A stretch of DNA of 64,000 bases from Erinaceus europaeus (Eukaryota; Chordata; Mammalia; Eulipotyphla; Erinaceidae), in assembly GCF_950295315.1 (NCBI RefSeq), contig NC_080175.1, positions 63,451,353 through 63,515,352 on the forward strand. Direction: 5' to 3'. Below, piece after piece: positions 1 to 12,469 of the stretch. Below the pieces are notes generated by a model. That model was given only the letters and a program-made list of their open reading frames with translations, did no database searches and was not told the origin of the DNA. Made by a program: the position numbers and the translations under genes. How positions within the stretch are numbered: position 1 is the stretch's first letter; every line of letters begins with the position of its first letter.

Positions 1-79
1 GGTTGCTGTGCTATTTACAATCAGGAGTTTGTAGGTTTTCTGATTCTTTATCTTTTCTCTGAATCTTGTATATTTTATT

Positions 80-410
80 TATTAATTTATGTCATTTATG
101 ATTAACAGTAGATTACAAGGTTGTGCAGTTATTGTACATAGTCTCACACCATACTCAGCAGCAAAATTCCATTATTTCACTCTCTCAGTGGTAACATCTA
201 TAGTTCTCCCAAAGTCTTAGAAGCAGTTTGTTTATTTCCCCAGCTCCTGCCCCCACCTAAGGTCATGAATTCCAGTTCTTTAGATTCCACATATAAGTGA
301 AACAATCTGGTAATTGTCTTTCATCTCTTAACTCAGTAAGCATAATCACCCAGTTCCATTTAATTGTGTTCTCCATAAATAAATGAATAGTACTTTGAAC
401 CAATAAGGGT
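80..410 (-). mobile_element. Old L1 fragment, 3' part of ORF2
   Basis: Read on the minus strand, this stretch resembles the end of L1 ORF2: the region around the 'tggaatactactc'-type segment, then the stretch just before the ORF2 stop and the start of the 3'UTR. It is diverged, has no open frame and shows no TSD. I infer an old, dead L1 relic. The exact edges are uncertain. Confidence 0.55.
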
Positions 411-1034
411 CTCCAAAGTGAATACATTGTCCTTGTTAGTAATAATATAAACATATTTCTTTTTCTTTTCAGTTATTGTCAGGCTTACAATGACTTTTTT
501 CAGATAGAAAGAAATAAACAGAGATAGAAAACAAGAGAGCAAGATACCTCTATGGGATGCAGTGGGGGTTCACTTGATCCTGGATGAAGTAGATACCTAC
601 TGGCAAAGTAGATGACTTCTTAGCTGATCTATCTTGCTAACCCACACTTGTAGTTTTATGTTATACTTGATGAAGGATAATTCATTATATGCTTTATATT
701 TTCTTCTTCATATTCTGACAGAATTCTTAGATGATTCTGAGCTTTCTAAATCTTGATATAAATATGCATATACATAGTATAACCTCCTCTTCTTGAATAC
801 AGGTTAGGCACATAAATATAATGACATACAAGATATTAAATGATAAATAGGATTTTCAAATGTAATTAAGTTCAAAATCAGTTGGTTGAGCTAATTAATG
901 TGAAAGTCACTGCTGGTGGCCTGCCAATAAAGGAGTGAGGGATAACACATACTGCCTGACTGGACTAGAAGGAAGTATCTATCATGTTTGGATTTGCTTA
1001 TAACAAGATACATGGTGAGGGAAAAAAAGGAAGC
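411..1034. other. Intergenic AT-rich DNA
   Basis: I see no gene here. The sequence is AT-rich with only short open frames. No repeat family is recognised with confidence, although 540-650 has a SINE-like 'gcaaagtagatga..tcttgctaaccca' feel. Confidence 0.5.
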
Positions 1035-1040
1035 TTTTTA

Positions 1041-1300
1041 AAAATATGTATCTATTTATTCCCTTTTTTGCCCTTGTTTATTGCAGTTATTCTTGTTGTC
1101 GTGGTTGTTGGATAGCACAGAGTGAAATAGAGATGGGGGGCAAAAAGGGGAGAGAAAGATAGACACCTGCAGACCTGCTTCAGCACCTGTGAAGCAACTC
1201 CCCTGCAGGTGGGGAGCCGGGGCTCGAACCGGGATCTTTAGTTGGTCCTTGCGCTTAGGGCCACCTGCACTTAACCCGCTGGGCTACCTCCCGACTCCCA
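1041..1300 (-). mobile_element. ERI-type tRNA-derived SINE
   Basis: This is a near full-length minus-strand copy. The tRNA-like head lies at the right end ('gggagtcggg' read on the minus strand). The B-box-like 'ggttcgagcc' and the 'ctccccacctgcagggg' core are recognisable. The CT-rich body and an A-rich tail (T-rich on plus) lie to the left. It is transcribed by RNA polymerase III when active and mobilised by L1. Confidence 0.9.
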
Positions 1301-1534
1301 GATTGTTTTTTTAAGTCACTATTTTTGTAATGATTTCATATGCTTTTATAGTAAAAACTCATGAAACTAGGAATGCAAAGAAACTCATCTCACATCAGAA
1401 AACCAGATACAAGAATACAAAAAATAAAAATAAAACTTAGAGAACATGTTCAATGATTAAGCAATGAATATCATTTCCCCATTCCCCAACCCCAGCATCA
1501 GAAATAAGCACAATCACAACTTTAAAATTTTCTG

Positions 1535-1815
1535 TTTAGGGTGGTGGTAGATATCATAAAGATTACTCAAACAGACTCTTATGCCTGATACTCCAAAGAC
1601 ACAAGTTCAATCTCCACAATGGTGCACCTAGTAGAATGCACTCATTACAATGTCCATGGACCCTGGTTCGATCTTCTCATCCCCATCTTCAGGGGGGAAG
1701 CTTCACAAGTGATGAAATAGTGTTCCAGGTAGCTCTCTCTCTTAATCTCCTCTACCCCTCTCAATTTCTTTCTGTTTCTATCCAAAGTAAATAAATAAAT
1801 AAATAAGGATTAAAA
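1535..1815 (+). mobile_element. Two adjacent diverged SINEs
   Basis: Positions 1,535-1,620 match an older tRNA-like head ('ctcttatgcctga', 'caagttcaatc'). Positions 1,622-1,815 match the body of the ERI-type SINE ('ggaagcttcacaagtgatgaaat', CT-rich body), ending in an (AAAT)n tail. Both are strongly diverged. Confidence 0.65.
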
Positions 1816-1984
1816 AACTTAATAAAACAAACTTCACTGATGAAAACGTCTCATTCAACATACAGAACAATGGAATAGATCAACCCAGAAAGTAACCCTT
1901 CCATATATGTTAGATTATTTCTGAAATGGTACCAAAATAATTTGGGAAAAGGATTATAGTTTCAACTAAATGTTACTTAGAAAA

Positions 1985-2120
1985 CAGAGTAACAGTGCTG
2001 CTGAAACTATAATGGTTATGTACATGACCTTAAAGATTGAGGCTCTGACCTCCCGGGTTCAATCCCCAGAACCAAGATAAGCCATAGCTGAACAGTGCTC
2101 TGATGAAGAAAAAAGAAGAC
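1985..2120 (+). mobile_element. Older tRNA-type SINE
   Basis: It has the tRNA-like segment 'aatggttatgtacatgacc', then 'gggttcaatccccagaac' (B-box-like), then 'agccatagctgaacagtgctctg'. The same family recurs at 21,500, 51,655 and 59,965. It is inserted in the old L1 described at 1,816-3,730. Confidence 0.6.
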
Positions 2121-3087
2121 AGACCAGAAGCTGAATACTCACATGAAACAAAAAGAATTTGAACCTTACCTAATATTATGTATAAACATGAATTTAAAGT
2201 ACATCTGTAATCTACATGCATGTTTAAGGATATGGAAACCTACTAGGAAAAATAGAAACAGGTCAGTAAATTTCACCACGATGCCTGTTTTTCCTGCAGC
2301 TCAATCCATTTTCAAGCCCTGCTCACAACATATTAAACAAGTTTGTGGTGTCTTTCCCTTTCTCTTTATTTTTGACTTCTGAAAAAAAAACACAGTACTG
2401 AGGTTCCAGCATCAATGGAATGTAAAATAAGTAGACAAGTATTTTGTTGAATGTGTTTTATGTGACAATACAAATAAAAGCAATAAAGATATAAAAAGAA
2501 CAAAGTGAACTCATGAAATAAAATGTTTTTAAATTAAACATCAGGAGATAATATCAACACCCATGACCTGTAGAATGAGAAACATGGTCAACAAAGTCAA
2601 TAGCACAAAAGGAGAAAAATACTTGAAAACATTGAATGCAATAAGTGATCAATAAGGAGGGAAATCTTAAGACTCAACAGCAACAATAAAATGCTTGACT
2701 GAGCAGGAATACATAGCAAAATATGCATTTCTCCACAGAAAATATGCAAGTGGAGAATAAGTATATGAGAACAGCTCAAGATTATTGACCCTGACGAAAT
2801 GCAAATCAAAACTACAGTGAGATCCCTCTTCACTCACTATGGTATTTATAGTATTAAAGGCAAAAACAAAATGCTGGGAAAGATATGCAATAAAGTTGAA
2901 CCACTGCATACTACTGAGGAAGATATGAAAGGGACTGACATTTCTACTTTATGCTTTCTATGCTAGGGGTCTTAGTACATGAGAGAGGGGAAGAAAAAAT
3001 CTAATCTTAGGGTGAGAATGTTTTGCAGACACCTATCACAGGGAGATGAGAAATTCTACCTCTGTGTCAACAGCTGTCCCATAAACA

Positions 3088-3290
3088 ACTGACCTGGTTG
3101 AGTGCATATATTACAATGTGAGGATCAGATTTCAAGCCTCCAGTCCCCATCCGCAGAGGGGAAAGCTTCACAAGTTGTAAATCAGGTATCTCCGCCTCTC
3201 TCTGTTTCTATCTTTCCCTTCCTCTCAATTTCTGACAGTCTCTATCTAATAGATAAAGACAGTAAAAAATAAAAAAATACCCCACTCAAT
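3088..3290 (+). mobile_element. ERI-type SINE, diverged
   Basis: It carries 'acctggttgagtgcatat', 'caagcctccagtccccat', 'ggaaagcttcacaag', a CT-rich body and a 'gataaagacagtaaaaaa' tail. It is the subtype with a short A-rich tail. Confidence 0.8.
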
Positions 3291-3730
3291 ATAGTGATTA
3301 TAAAAAAAATCAAGATCTTGATTTCAAAATATTTGTGCACTCATGTTTATAACATTATTTGTAGTAGTTGAGAAATAAACATAATCATAATAATATCATC
3401 TTTGTATGGCTAGATAAGCAAAATGTAGTACACATCTTGTTGGACAATTATGCAGAATTATGTTAAGTAAAGGCTGACATATGTTATGTCTCAGGTACAT
3501 CATGAGAACATTGGGTTAAGCATTATGTAAACCAGCTACAAAAGGGAGACACTGTATCATTATATTTATCTGAGGTACTTAGGATAGGCAAAAATATAGA
3601 AACCGAGTTTCTGTACACAACATTAGTTTTCAGTAATTGGGGTAAGGTAGGAACATGGAACTTATTGCTTAATGTATATATAGTTTCATTTTATAATATA
3701 GAAAGTTTTAGAGGAGGTTGATAAGAGACA

Positions 3731-4112
3731 GTCGCAACACATGAATAGACTTTGCATTTCTGAGTGATACACGTAGGAGTAGTATAACTAATCTGTTTAT
3801 ATTATATGTAATTTGCAATAAAAATAAGGGAGTAAGTTATTATATTACACACTTTTTCCATTATCAGGTTAATACAAATCATTCTCATTTGTATTGTGAA
3901 GGTGCACATTGTCAGAACATACCTGAAAGATGAATGAACAATTAGTAAACATTTGACAGAAATAAGTACAAAATGGGTCTATTATTCTGCAACAAGTATA
4001 TGTCAGAAGAGTAATGTTTATAAATTTATAAATGTTTATAGTGTTTATAAATGTTTAGTAATATTCACAAATATATAGACAATTGGATCTGGATATCCAT
4101 CTAGGAAAAGTT
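3731..4112. other. Intergenic AT-rich DNA
   Basis: No gene or recognisable repeat was seen in this stretch. Confidence 0.5.
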
Positions 4113-4786
4113 GATAATTCTATTTCTTTTTCTTTTTTTTAAATTAATTTAAGAAAGGAGACATTAACAAAACTATAGAATAAGAGGGGTACAATTCCGC
4201 ACAATTTCCATAACCCGATCTCCACATCCCACCCCGCCTGATAGTCCTCCCACTCTCTCTCTCTCTGGGAGTATGGATCCAGGGTCATTGTGGGTTGCAG
4301 AGGGTGGAAGGTCTGGCTTCTGTAATTGCTTCCCCGCTGAACATGGGCGTTGACTGGTCGATCCATACTCCCAGTCTGCCTCTCTCTTTCCCTAGTAGGG
4401 TGAGGCTCTGAGGAAGTGGAGCTCCAGGACACATTGATGGGGTCATCTGTCCAGGGAAGTCTAGTCAGCATCCGGAACCTGGTGGCTGAAAAGAGAGTTA
4501 ACACACAAAGCCAAACAAATTGGTGAACAATTATGGACCTAAAGACTGTAATAGTGCAGATGAAGTATTGGGGGGTATTCCCTGCATATTCTTGTGTACT
4601 TCTGCTTTCAGGTATATATTTTTCCCCTAGTTTATGGGCACGGGTGAACCTATGCTCTATCTCAGGGGACCTGGACTATACCTAGGTTTGGGGACTTTGT
4701 TGGGGAGTGGAACTCGGGTGAGACCTTTCCTTTCATAGTATTCTCTAATTCCATTCCAGGTGTTCCACTCCCCGATAATTCTATTT
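4113..4786 (-). mobile_element. 5'-truncated L1 (3'UTR only) with 13-bp TSD
   Basis: The minus-strand L1 3'UTR tail begins at a T-run near 4,126, which is its poly(A). It matches the 3'UTR of the full-length L1 at 33,539 along its length. The direct repeat 'gataattctattt' flanks it at 4,113-4,125 and 4,774-4,786, which defines the insertion exactly. It has no coding capacity. Confidence 0.9.
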
Positions 4787-6842
4787 TTAAAGTAGTTCTT
4801 CTCTCCAAACTGTTCAGGAAATTTGTTTATAATATGACAAAATTATTTAATACAGTGTGTTATACTTGTCTGTTATAAGTTTGTAATAACTTTCTTATTT
4901 TAGTAATTATTCATAATAAATTTTTCTTAGATACACAATAGAAAATTCATATAAAATAATTTCCAGTATAATATGCCATATATGCTGTTTTATGTTGACA
5001 TTTATATCTATACACCAATTAATGACTAATTGTATTTTAACTATATAAATTCTTTCATTTATAGATATCATCATTAAATGTGTTCTCTTTTATAAAGTAT
5101 GACTTTCATAATCCATGTTTATTTTTCCATATTACTGTTGTTCTTCTGTATATGTTTATTTCAAACACGAATTGTGGAACAGATTACCTAGAAGATGTTT
5201 AAGAAAGGTCTCTACCTCTCATGTTCCAAGTATTTGGATTCAAAAAATTAAAAAAGCATAGGCATTACGAAAGCTTCCTGTTAAACTAATAAAATAATTT
5301 CAGAAATTCAACTATAATTAAAGTTTATGGTAATAAAAACATTCAATCATTCAGTAAATAATATCACTTTTGTTTTCTTTTTGCTTAAAAATTATAAATT
5401 TCCACCATCTTACACAAGTACCACATCCTCTCCACTTCCTATGAAGCGAGGATTTCTCTGTAAGCAAATACACACAAGCATTATATGTGTGGCATTTAAC
5501 AACCCCTGTGTGCAATAACCCATAGCAGATACTTCATCACAATATTCAATAACCACAACAAAAAAGTAAAGGTCCTATATGGTTAACTATATGCTAAATT
5601 AGTGCTTTACCTTTTTCAAAAATGGCAAATTTTTCTACATTAGTCACAAGCAAACAGGACTTTCTTTTTCCTAATTTGTACAATATATGCATCTTCTCTT
5701 ATTTCCACAAGCAAATCTAAGATCCATGCATACCTTATAACTTTATTTTTAGTTTTTGTTTCATTATTCTTGCAATTATATAATTGTCTTACTAATTTCT
5801 TTTAAAGTGTTCCTCATTGAAAACTTTTAAAGTTTTCAATTAGATTTTACTATCTTCCATAGTTATTAAAATGTTTTCATTAGTGACTTTTATGATCAAA
5901 CTCATTATATGTGACTTATAAGTGACTTTTTCATGTGTCACTTTGCTGTGATTTAACATTTTACCAGTGGTGCTTGTCACTAACACATCAAAATTAATAA
6001 AGGATGGTAAGGGACAGACATGAGTATGATGAGATAACTAAAAGCAATGAAGCTATAGTGTGCACCTACTTTTGTATTAGAGTCTATTCCTTTTATGCTA
6101 CTTAATTTGATGATTATTTCTCAACTCATGTCTCTCTTCAGCTGTTGACAACATTTGAAAGTGAGTACAAGAAATTTGGTTAAACGATGACGTTCAAATC
6201 TTTTTCCTTGCGGTAAGTAGAGTAAAGGCCTTCAGAGATGTTCAGCTTCTAATCTAATAATATGTGATAAGTATTATTGCATATTAAGGAGAACTAATGG
6301 TGGAATTGATCATATGATATCAAAAGACAGAATACTATTTTGTGGACTCAGCATAAATTTTCCAGGAGGACTAGAAACCCAACAAAAGAACACACCAACC
6401 TCTCAAACTACAACTCAAAATTATTTTGTTGGAATATATTCTTGTCCTATAAACTTAGAATGCCAACTAATTATGTGAAACTTTCACCTAGTGATTTAGA
6501 TTCAATGTACTGAATGTTAAAATTTCTATTATTTCATTTTTTTTACCTCTAACTTCAGATTTGTTTGTATATTTAATCATACCATACCTGTTGCACTTTT
6601 GAAACAAGAAATCATGGTGAAAAAAAATGGCCCTTTGCCATTGTAATACCTGTCAAGCAATCAGAAAGCAATTCACTTGAGAAATGAAACATCTGTTGAT
6701 TTAATCATTTATTTTTATTCTGTTCTACTAATAGTTTTATGATCTTTAAATCTTTAAAATTTTAGAACTTTTTTCAACTTTGTGACCTTTCTTTTACTTA
6801 GTGAGACTGATATGGATTTCTGTGGTTAAGTAAAGCAAAACC
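4787..6842. other. Long AT-rich intergenic stretch
   Basis: About 2 kb without a recognisable gene or young repeat. Open frames are short and low-complexity. I cannot assign it to any family by eye. Confidence 0.5.
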
Positions 6843-7060
6843 AGGGGCTGGATGGTAGCACATCTGGTTGAGCGCACATGTTACAATGTGTAAGGTCTCA
6901 GGTTCAAGGCCCGCAGTCCCTACATGTAGGGGGAAAGCTTTGTAAGGGGTGAAATAAGGCTGCAGGTGTCTCTATGTCTCTCTTCTTCCTGTCTATATCC
7001 CCCTTCCCTGTTGATTTCTAACAGTCTCTATCAAATAAAGATAAAATTTGAGGGGGAAAG
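6843..7060 (+). mobile_element. ERI-type SINE
   Basis: The head 'ggggctggatggtagcaca' is followed by A-box-like 'tggttgagcgcacatg' and B-box-like 'aggttcaaggcc'. The 'gggggaaagctttg' core and CT-rich body follow, with an 'aaataaagataaaa' tail. Confidence 0.88.
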
Positions 7061-7120
7061 AAAAATGAAAGGCAACTCTTTAAAATAAAAAGAAAAAAGA
7101 AAAGAAAAGCAAAATCTCTG

Positions 7121-7430
7121 GGCCTGGGCAGTGGCATACCTGGTTAAGCTCACAGGATACCATGTATAGGGACCAGTGTTCAAGGCCCTGGTCCCCACCT
7201 ACAAAGAGAAGTTTCACAAGCAATGAGATCTCTCTTTTGCTCCCCTTCTTCTCTATTTCCCTTCTACTCTCAACTTCTTTCTCAATATATTTAATTTTAT
7301 TTTTTTAAGAAAAAATACTATGGCAACCAGAAGTGGTGGACTTGTTATGCAGATACTAAACTCCAGTGATAACCTTAGTGCTAAGAATAATAATATTAAC
7401 AACAGTAATAATAATAATAGCAAAAAAGAA
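7121..7430 (+). mobile_element. ERI-type SINE with extended 3' module
   Basis: The head starts with 'gggcctgggcagtggcatac' and the body is CT-rich. After an A-rich run comes the extra 3' module 'ggcaaccagaagtggtgga...ccagtgataacc', also seen at 9,225, 31,885, 57,230 and 57,780. An (AAT)n run ends it. Confidence 0.75.
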
Positions 7431-7687
7431 AAAAATCTTATCTAAAGCTAGCAGTTTTAGATAATATAGCAAAACTGGATAGGTGTTCTACTCCTAGATC
7501 TATATATACTCCCTTAGTGAATGGCTTTTTACCACTATTTCCTGCACATGTGTTATGTGATCATTATTTCCATTCAAATATGTACATGATTATTTCTGAA
7601 AAATTCCCATGTATGCATAGATTAGTACAGCACTCAAATTGATATAAAACCAGAGGCTCACTTGTAGTATTTTGTTATTGTTTTGTT

Positions 7688-7970
7688 GGTTTGTTTTGCT
7701 TCCAGGCTTATCACTGGTGCTCAGTGCCAGCTCTAAGCATCCACTGCTCCTGTCAGCCATTTTTTTCTCTTATGCGATAGGACAGAGAGAGATTGAGAGG
7801 GGTGGGGGGAGATAGAGAAGGAGAAAGAAAGAAAGACATCTAAGACCTGCTTCAATGCCCATGAAGCGTCCCCGCTGTGGTGGGGTGCAGAGACTCAAAC
7901 CCTTTGTGGGAGTCCTTGCACTTAGTACTTCAGAGCACTTAACTGGGTGGCCACTGCACGGGTCCCAGGC
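7688..7970 (-). mobile_element. ERI-type SINE with 3' module
   Basis: On the minus strand the head lies at about 7,970, followed by the core and GA-rich body (plus strand). The 3' module is at 7,690-7,770 ('ccactgctcctg...' on plus). The short open frame across it is incidental. Confidence 0.85.
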
Positions 7971-8244
7971 TCACTTCTCTGAAGGTTCTCAACAAGCTTC
8001 ACAACTTGAGATGTTTCAAGCTAATAAAGCCCTTCTTTTATGAGTTCTATTCCTTTGAATGCTTTGATAATAGAAACCAATACTTGTTTTAACTCATTGC
8101 TTAAATTTTTACATCAATTTTTGGTCTAGTCCATTAATAATATTTGTTCCAGAATTAATTTCTCCATAAATATTCATATTATTTTTTCATTCTAAAAATA
8201 CTTTCACAAGTGGTCTTGTAACAATGCTTTAAAACTGTCTAAAC

Positions 8245-8435
8245 AGAGATTGGGCAGTGGCACATTCATATGAGTCCAAAGGGACCCTGATTAAAGCCCC
8301 TGTTCCCAACCTGCAGTTTACAATTAATAAAGCAGTTCTACAGGTGTCTTTTTTCCCCTCCCTTTCAATCTCTCACCTCTTGGTTTATTTTCATCTCTAC
8401 ACAAGTAAATGAAATAAAATAAATTATTCAAAAAT
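8245..8435 (+). mobile_element. ERI-type SINE, diverged
   Basis: It shows 'gattgggcagtggcacat', 'aaagcccctgttcccaacctgca', a CT-rich body and an 'aaataaaataaa' tail. It is degraded around the core. Confidence 0.7.
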
Positions 8436-9055
8436 AAGTATATAAGCTATCTAAGAATATTAGCTGTCAAAGAATAGGTCCTTAACAGCGCTAATATAAA
8501 TTGATCGCAGACGTATATGTAAAGAATTATCAGAGTACAAATGTTTATGAGTAACAGAGATCAAGAGTGTGGCAAAATTTGGACATATCATACTTAGTAC
8601 TTCAGAGCACTAAACAAAACAATCTATAATAATTAATTGCAGGGTTACTATAACCAAAAATTCTAAAATTATAATAAACTACACCAAGACATTAGGACAA
8701 AATTAGGAGCTAAAATTAAGGAAAACTCTTTGTATAAAATGTGATCATGTTTCCTCTCACACATAACATTCATGCTCAGAAATATTATGAATTTTTCTTT
8801 TATGAAGTACTTATTTAAGTTTGTTAGCACAGGTAATATTACCATCTAGAATGGCTTAGGATAAAGGAAGCCTATATTTTCACAAGAATAAATAAGAATA
8901 TGATATTCTGAATTAACAAGAAGGATGTTTTTATAAAATCTAGCTACTTAGCTGTAAAGTCAGTTTCTTTGCTTAGAATAAAGGAATATGTATGGTAGAG
9001 AAACATCGTAAGTAATGTTTCATGAGCGTAATACTACCTTACTTGAAATATCTGT
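8436..9055. other. Intergenic AT-rich DNA
   Basis: Nothing recognisable was seen here. Confidence 0.5.
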
Positions 9056-9380
9056 AGGGGCCAATGATGGTGCACCTGGTAGACCAGATAACCATGACAA
9101 TAACCAAGTGTGCACTTGTAAAGGAGAAGCTTCATAAGTTGTAGCACTGCTGAAGGTGTTTCTCTTTCTCTCCCTCTCTATATTCTCTTGGTTTCCTTCT
9201 GCCCTAAAAAATAAAGAAGGAAGCTAAAATGGCCACTGTAAGAGGTGGATTCATAGTGCAGGCACTGAACCCAATGAAAATCTTGCTGTCAAACTACAGG
9301 AAAAAAAAAGGAAGAAAGGAAGGAAAGCAATGAGGGTGGAGAAATGGTAGAGAAAGAAAGGAAGGAGGAAAGGAAGAAAG
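9056..9380 (+). mobile_element. ERI-type SINE with 3' module and purine tail
   Basis: The head 'ggggccaatgatggtgcacc', 'gagaagcttcataagttgta', CT body, and 3' module 'ggccactgtaagaggtgga' are present. The tail has turned into a GAAA/GGAA-rich run up to about 9,380. Part of the head-to-core segment is missing. Confidence 0.75.
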
Positions 9381-10396
9381 ATTAGTCACAAAATGCTTAC
9401 ACTATTCTCATTTATTCAGGGATATTTCTGTTGTAAATACCATATCTTAAAAAAAACTGAAAGTTAAATAGAATGTTGGGTAGATATAACCAAGGTTATG
9501 TATTTGACCTCAACATTTTACTTTACTGTTACAGTGATTAATAGCAATAAAATTAATAGTATTATTAATTTCAACAATGAAAATCAAGGCTGTTTGATGA
9601 GAAAATGGAAATATATGACACTTTGTGGCAGACATTTGGTGGAAGAGCCTTTATTTTTCCCTCTCTCAGCAAGTGTATCACATTATTTGCATATTTAGTG
9701 TACAGATAATGGGTTTTTCTCCCTAGCAAAGTTCTTTTGGTAATTTGTCCATAATTGAATTAGACTCTTAGTTGGTATCTTGTGTATATGTGAGTTTGTA
9801 TAGTTTAGCAGTCTTCTATTATACCACATAAGTTACTGCTTTAACAAAATTATACACTAAGGAGATAAATGTCAAACTCAAAAAGTTCAGATTCATAATT
9901 AAGCCACCTGCCTTCTTCATATATGACATAAGAAACACCTCTCATTTTTACTAAAACAGAACTATCACATTTGAATTGAATAGATTTTCCCCTAATTTTA
10001 TTATGCTCATTGACTAGTATTCCTTTGAAAAATATGTAACTTACAGATGCATGTATGATAATGTGTTTATAGAGCCTGAAATTTTTCACATTTATTTTGC
10101 AAGCTTTGAAAGTATTATATGGTAACAGTAATTGGAATATTCAGCCCAATGCCACAGTGTCTTCAGGCATAATTTGAGAATGAGGAAATAATTGTAAGTG
10201 ACACCAATTGGTAGCTTAAATAAGCTATTAAAAAATGCCCCATGTGTTGAATGCAAAATTTAGCCACACTAAGGTTCCAGCATCTGTGTATTCAGTATAT
10301 GAAACACTGCTATCTGTAAATTCCTAATTACCTTAGACTGAAGAACAGAGAGCATAGTATTATTTCTATGTGATAGAAAGTTAAGAAAGCTTTAAG
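9381..10396. other. Intergenic AT-rich DNA
   Basis: No gene seen. Small open frames such as 9,850-10,089 (minus) have no recognisable features. Confidence 0.5.
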
Positions 10397-10625
10397 GGGC
10401 CTGGGTGGTGGTACACAGGGTTAAGTGCACACAGTACAGAGAAAAAGGACCTGCACAAAGATCCTGTTTAGAGACGCTAGCTTCCCATATGCAGGTGTCT
10501 ATCTTTCTCTCCCCCTCTCTATTTCCCCTACCCTTTCAATTTCTCCCTGTCTTATCCAAAAAGTTGAAGAAATAGCAGCATGAACAGTGGGTTCATAGTG
10601 TATAAACATAGAGGAAAAAATAAAA
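10397..10625 (+). mobile_element. ERI-type SINE, diverged, with partial 3' module
   Basis: The head 'ggggcctgggtggtggtaca' is followed by a shortened core, a CT-rich body and a partial 3' module 'gcatgaacagtgggttcat', ending in an A-rich tail. Confidence 0.75.
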
Positions 10626-10743
10626 TTAAAGCTTTTAAAATCACACAATATGCTACTTTATAAAAGCATTATGGTTTCATCAGGTCTTGAAATAATGTGT
10701 TCTATATTCATTTACTATGATAAAAAGTCAATCAATATACTAG

Positions 10744-11029
10744 TTTTTAAAATTTATTTTCCCTTTTGTTACCCTTGTTTATTATTGTTGTTGTAGTTAT
10801 TATTGTCACTGTTATTGATGTCATCGTTGTTGGATAGGACTGAGAGAAATGTAGAGAGGAGGGTAAGACAGAGAGGGGGAGAGAAAGATAGACACCTGCA
10901 GATCTGCTTCACCACCTGTGAAGCGACTCCCCTGCAGGTGGGGAGCCAGGGACTCGAACCAGGATATTTCGTCTGTCCTTGAGCTGTGTGCTGCATGCAT
11001 TTAACCTGTTGCGCTACCGCCTGACTCCC
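10744..11029 (-). mobile_element. ERI-type SINE, long-tail subtype
   Basis: This is a well-preserved minus-strand copy. The head is at 11,029 and the intact 'ctcccctgcaggtggggag' core is visible on plus. The purine-rich body is followed by a (GTT)n stretch, which is (AAC)n on the minus strand, and then an A-rich tail. Confidence 0.92.
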
Positions 11030-12469
11030 AATCTAACAGTTTTATGCAAAATGATGAAATCAGGAAGTTTCTGTATTTTAACTTCCAAGTCTACATCAAA
11101 GAACTGTATGTATCTTCATCCAATGAATGTAAAGCAATCTACTCTACAACCCTATCTTCAAACTGTGAAACATGTTAGGGATCTTAGCTGGCCTGTGTAC
11201 ATCTCATCATTTAATAGAGAAATTATGCCAGGAGGTGGCTAACAAGTTTCAGCTAGACCAGAATATTTTTTTTCTGATGGAGCATATTAAAAATTTTGTA
11301 AGCTTTAAGCAACAAACCTTAGCTTCACAATGTGGGCTAAAATAGGTTAGCATGAGAATCATATTTAAAAAGAAACATTGAGGAGAGAAAAGTAAAAGGT
11401 CTGTCTAGCATGTTTTCAGGATATGTGTATAAATGTAGGTAAAATTTGATTGAAGGACAAGTACTTGGTGAGTTGTTTGACTTGAGTTCTATTTTGAGAG
11501 CCAAAATACAGCATAGCAGTAGAACATGTCTTACCAAGTGTGTTACTTGAGTCCAAGCTTCCACAAAGATCATACCATGGAGGGTACCAGGAGACCAGGA
11601 AAGCTCCATAAATTGTGAGGTGGTGCAAACGTATCACTTTCTCTGGAAAAAAAAAAAAAAGGAAAATGGGAAACATTGACCCAGAGTTGTAACAGTACAA
11701 TAGGGCTCTGAAGGCTGTGCATGTGTGATGCTACAGCATGACAAAAAAAAAGTTCCATTTTGAAGCCTTTTTTTTGACTTACAATAAAATATTCTGAAGC
11801 AATCAGAAAAATGAAGATATATAGTTAATATTAATATCATATTAGCTATGATGTTTAGAATTATTAACATTGGTAAAGATAAGTAGTTAGGAAATCAGTT
11901 TTAAATTGGTAGTGATGATAAGTTGGATGAAATTGCTTTCTGAGATAAATGAAGATAAATAGATAGAAAATGGTATCCACTTTAAAAACGATCAGTTAGT
12001 ATAAAATCTAAAATTTTTAACAGTCATTTAGCTGAATTTCTCATTCATTAAAATAAGAAATGCAGAGATAGAAGGTGGTGTTGAGGCAGGTTATAAAGAA
12101 TCAAACTTTAAATATTCTGGTTATTTAAGTCACTAGAATAGCCATGCTACTGGCAGGAAAGTAAATCTTCAAGAAAATATTTTTAATGTGCTGATTGGAC
12201 CTTACATAGAGTTCTAGGGGAATTCACTAATGCTACTACGAGAAAATTTGAAAGATAGGAATTAGGTCACTGTCCTAGAGGAAGATTCAGACCAGAGGGC
12301 CTTAAACCCCAGTTCCATCAAGTACCTTTGTTTTTGCCACATGACCAAGAGTGAAATGCTTTGGAGAACAAAAGTCAGGCCTTTTATTTCCCTTACCAAA
12401 GAGGCAGGAAAAACAAAGATCACTTGGAAGTGGTAGTCAGTGTAGGCAAGGGTTAAAAATGAAGTGAAG
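11030..12469. other. Intergenic DNA with a probable old SINE at about 11,500-11,660
   Basis: Mostly unassigned. Positions 11,520-11,640 contain 'ttgagtccaagcttcca' and 'gaaagctccataaattgtgaggtggtgc'. These resemble another older SINE family on the plus strand, followed by an A-run. I see no gene. Confidence 0.4.

Larger units (their letters stand above)
1816..3730 (+). mobile_element. Patchwork of an old L1 ORF2, interrupted by SINEs
   Basis: Segments at about 1,850-1,975, 2,120-2,240, 2,590-2,930 and 3,370-3,520 match the L1 ORF2 RT-to-C-terminal region on the plus strand in the correct order. Examples are 'gaaatgcaaatcaaaactac' and 'atgcagaattatg'. Between them sit SINE insertions and unaligned DNA. 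All frames are broken. This is an ancient L1. Confidence 0.55.

Noticed and set aside
2143..2382. 79-codon plus-strand frame
   Set aside because: It spans old L1 debris and AT-rich DNA. It has no recognisable motif and its codon use is random.
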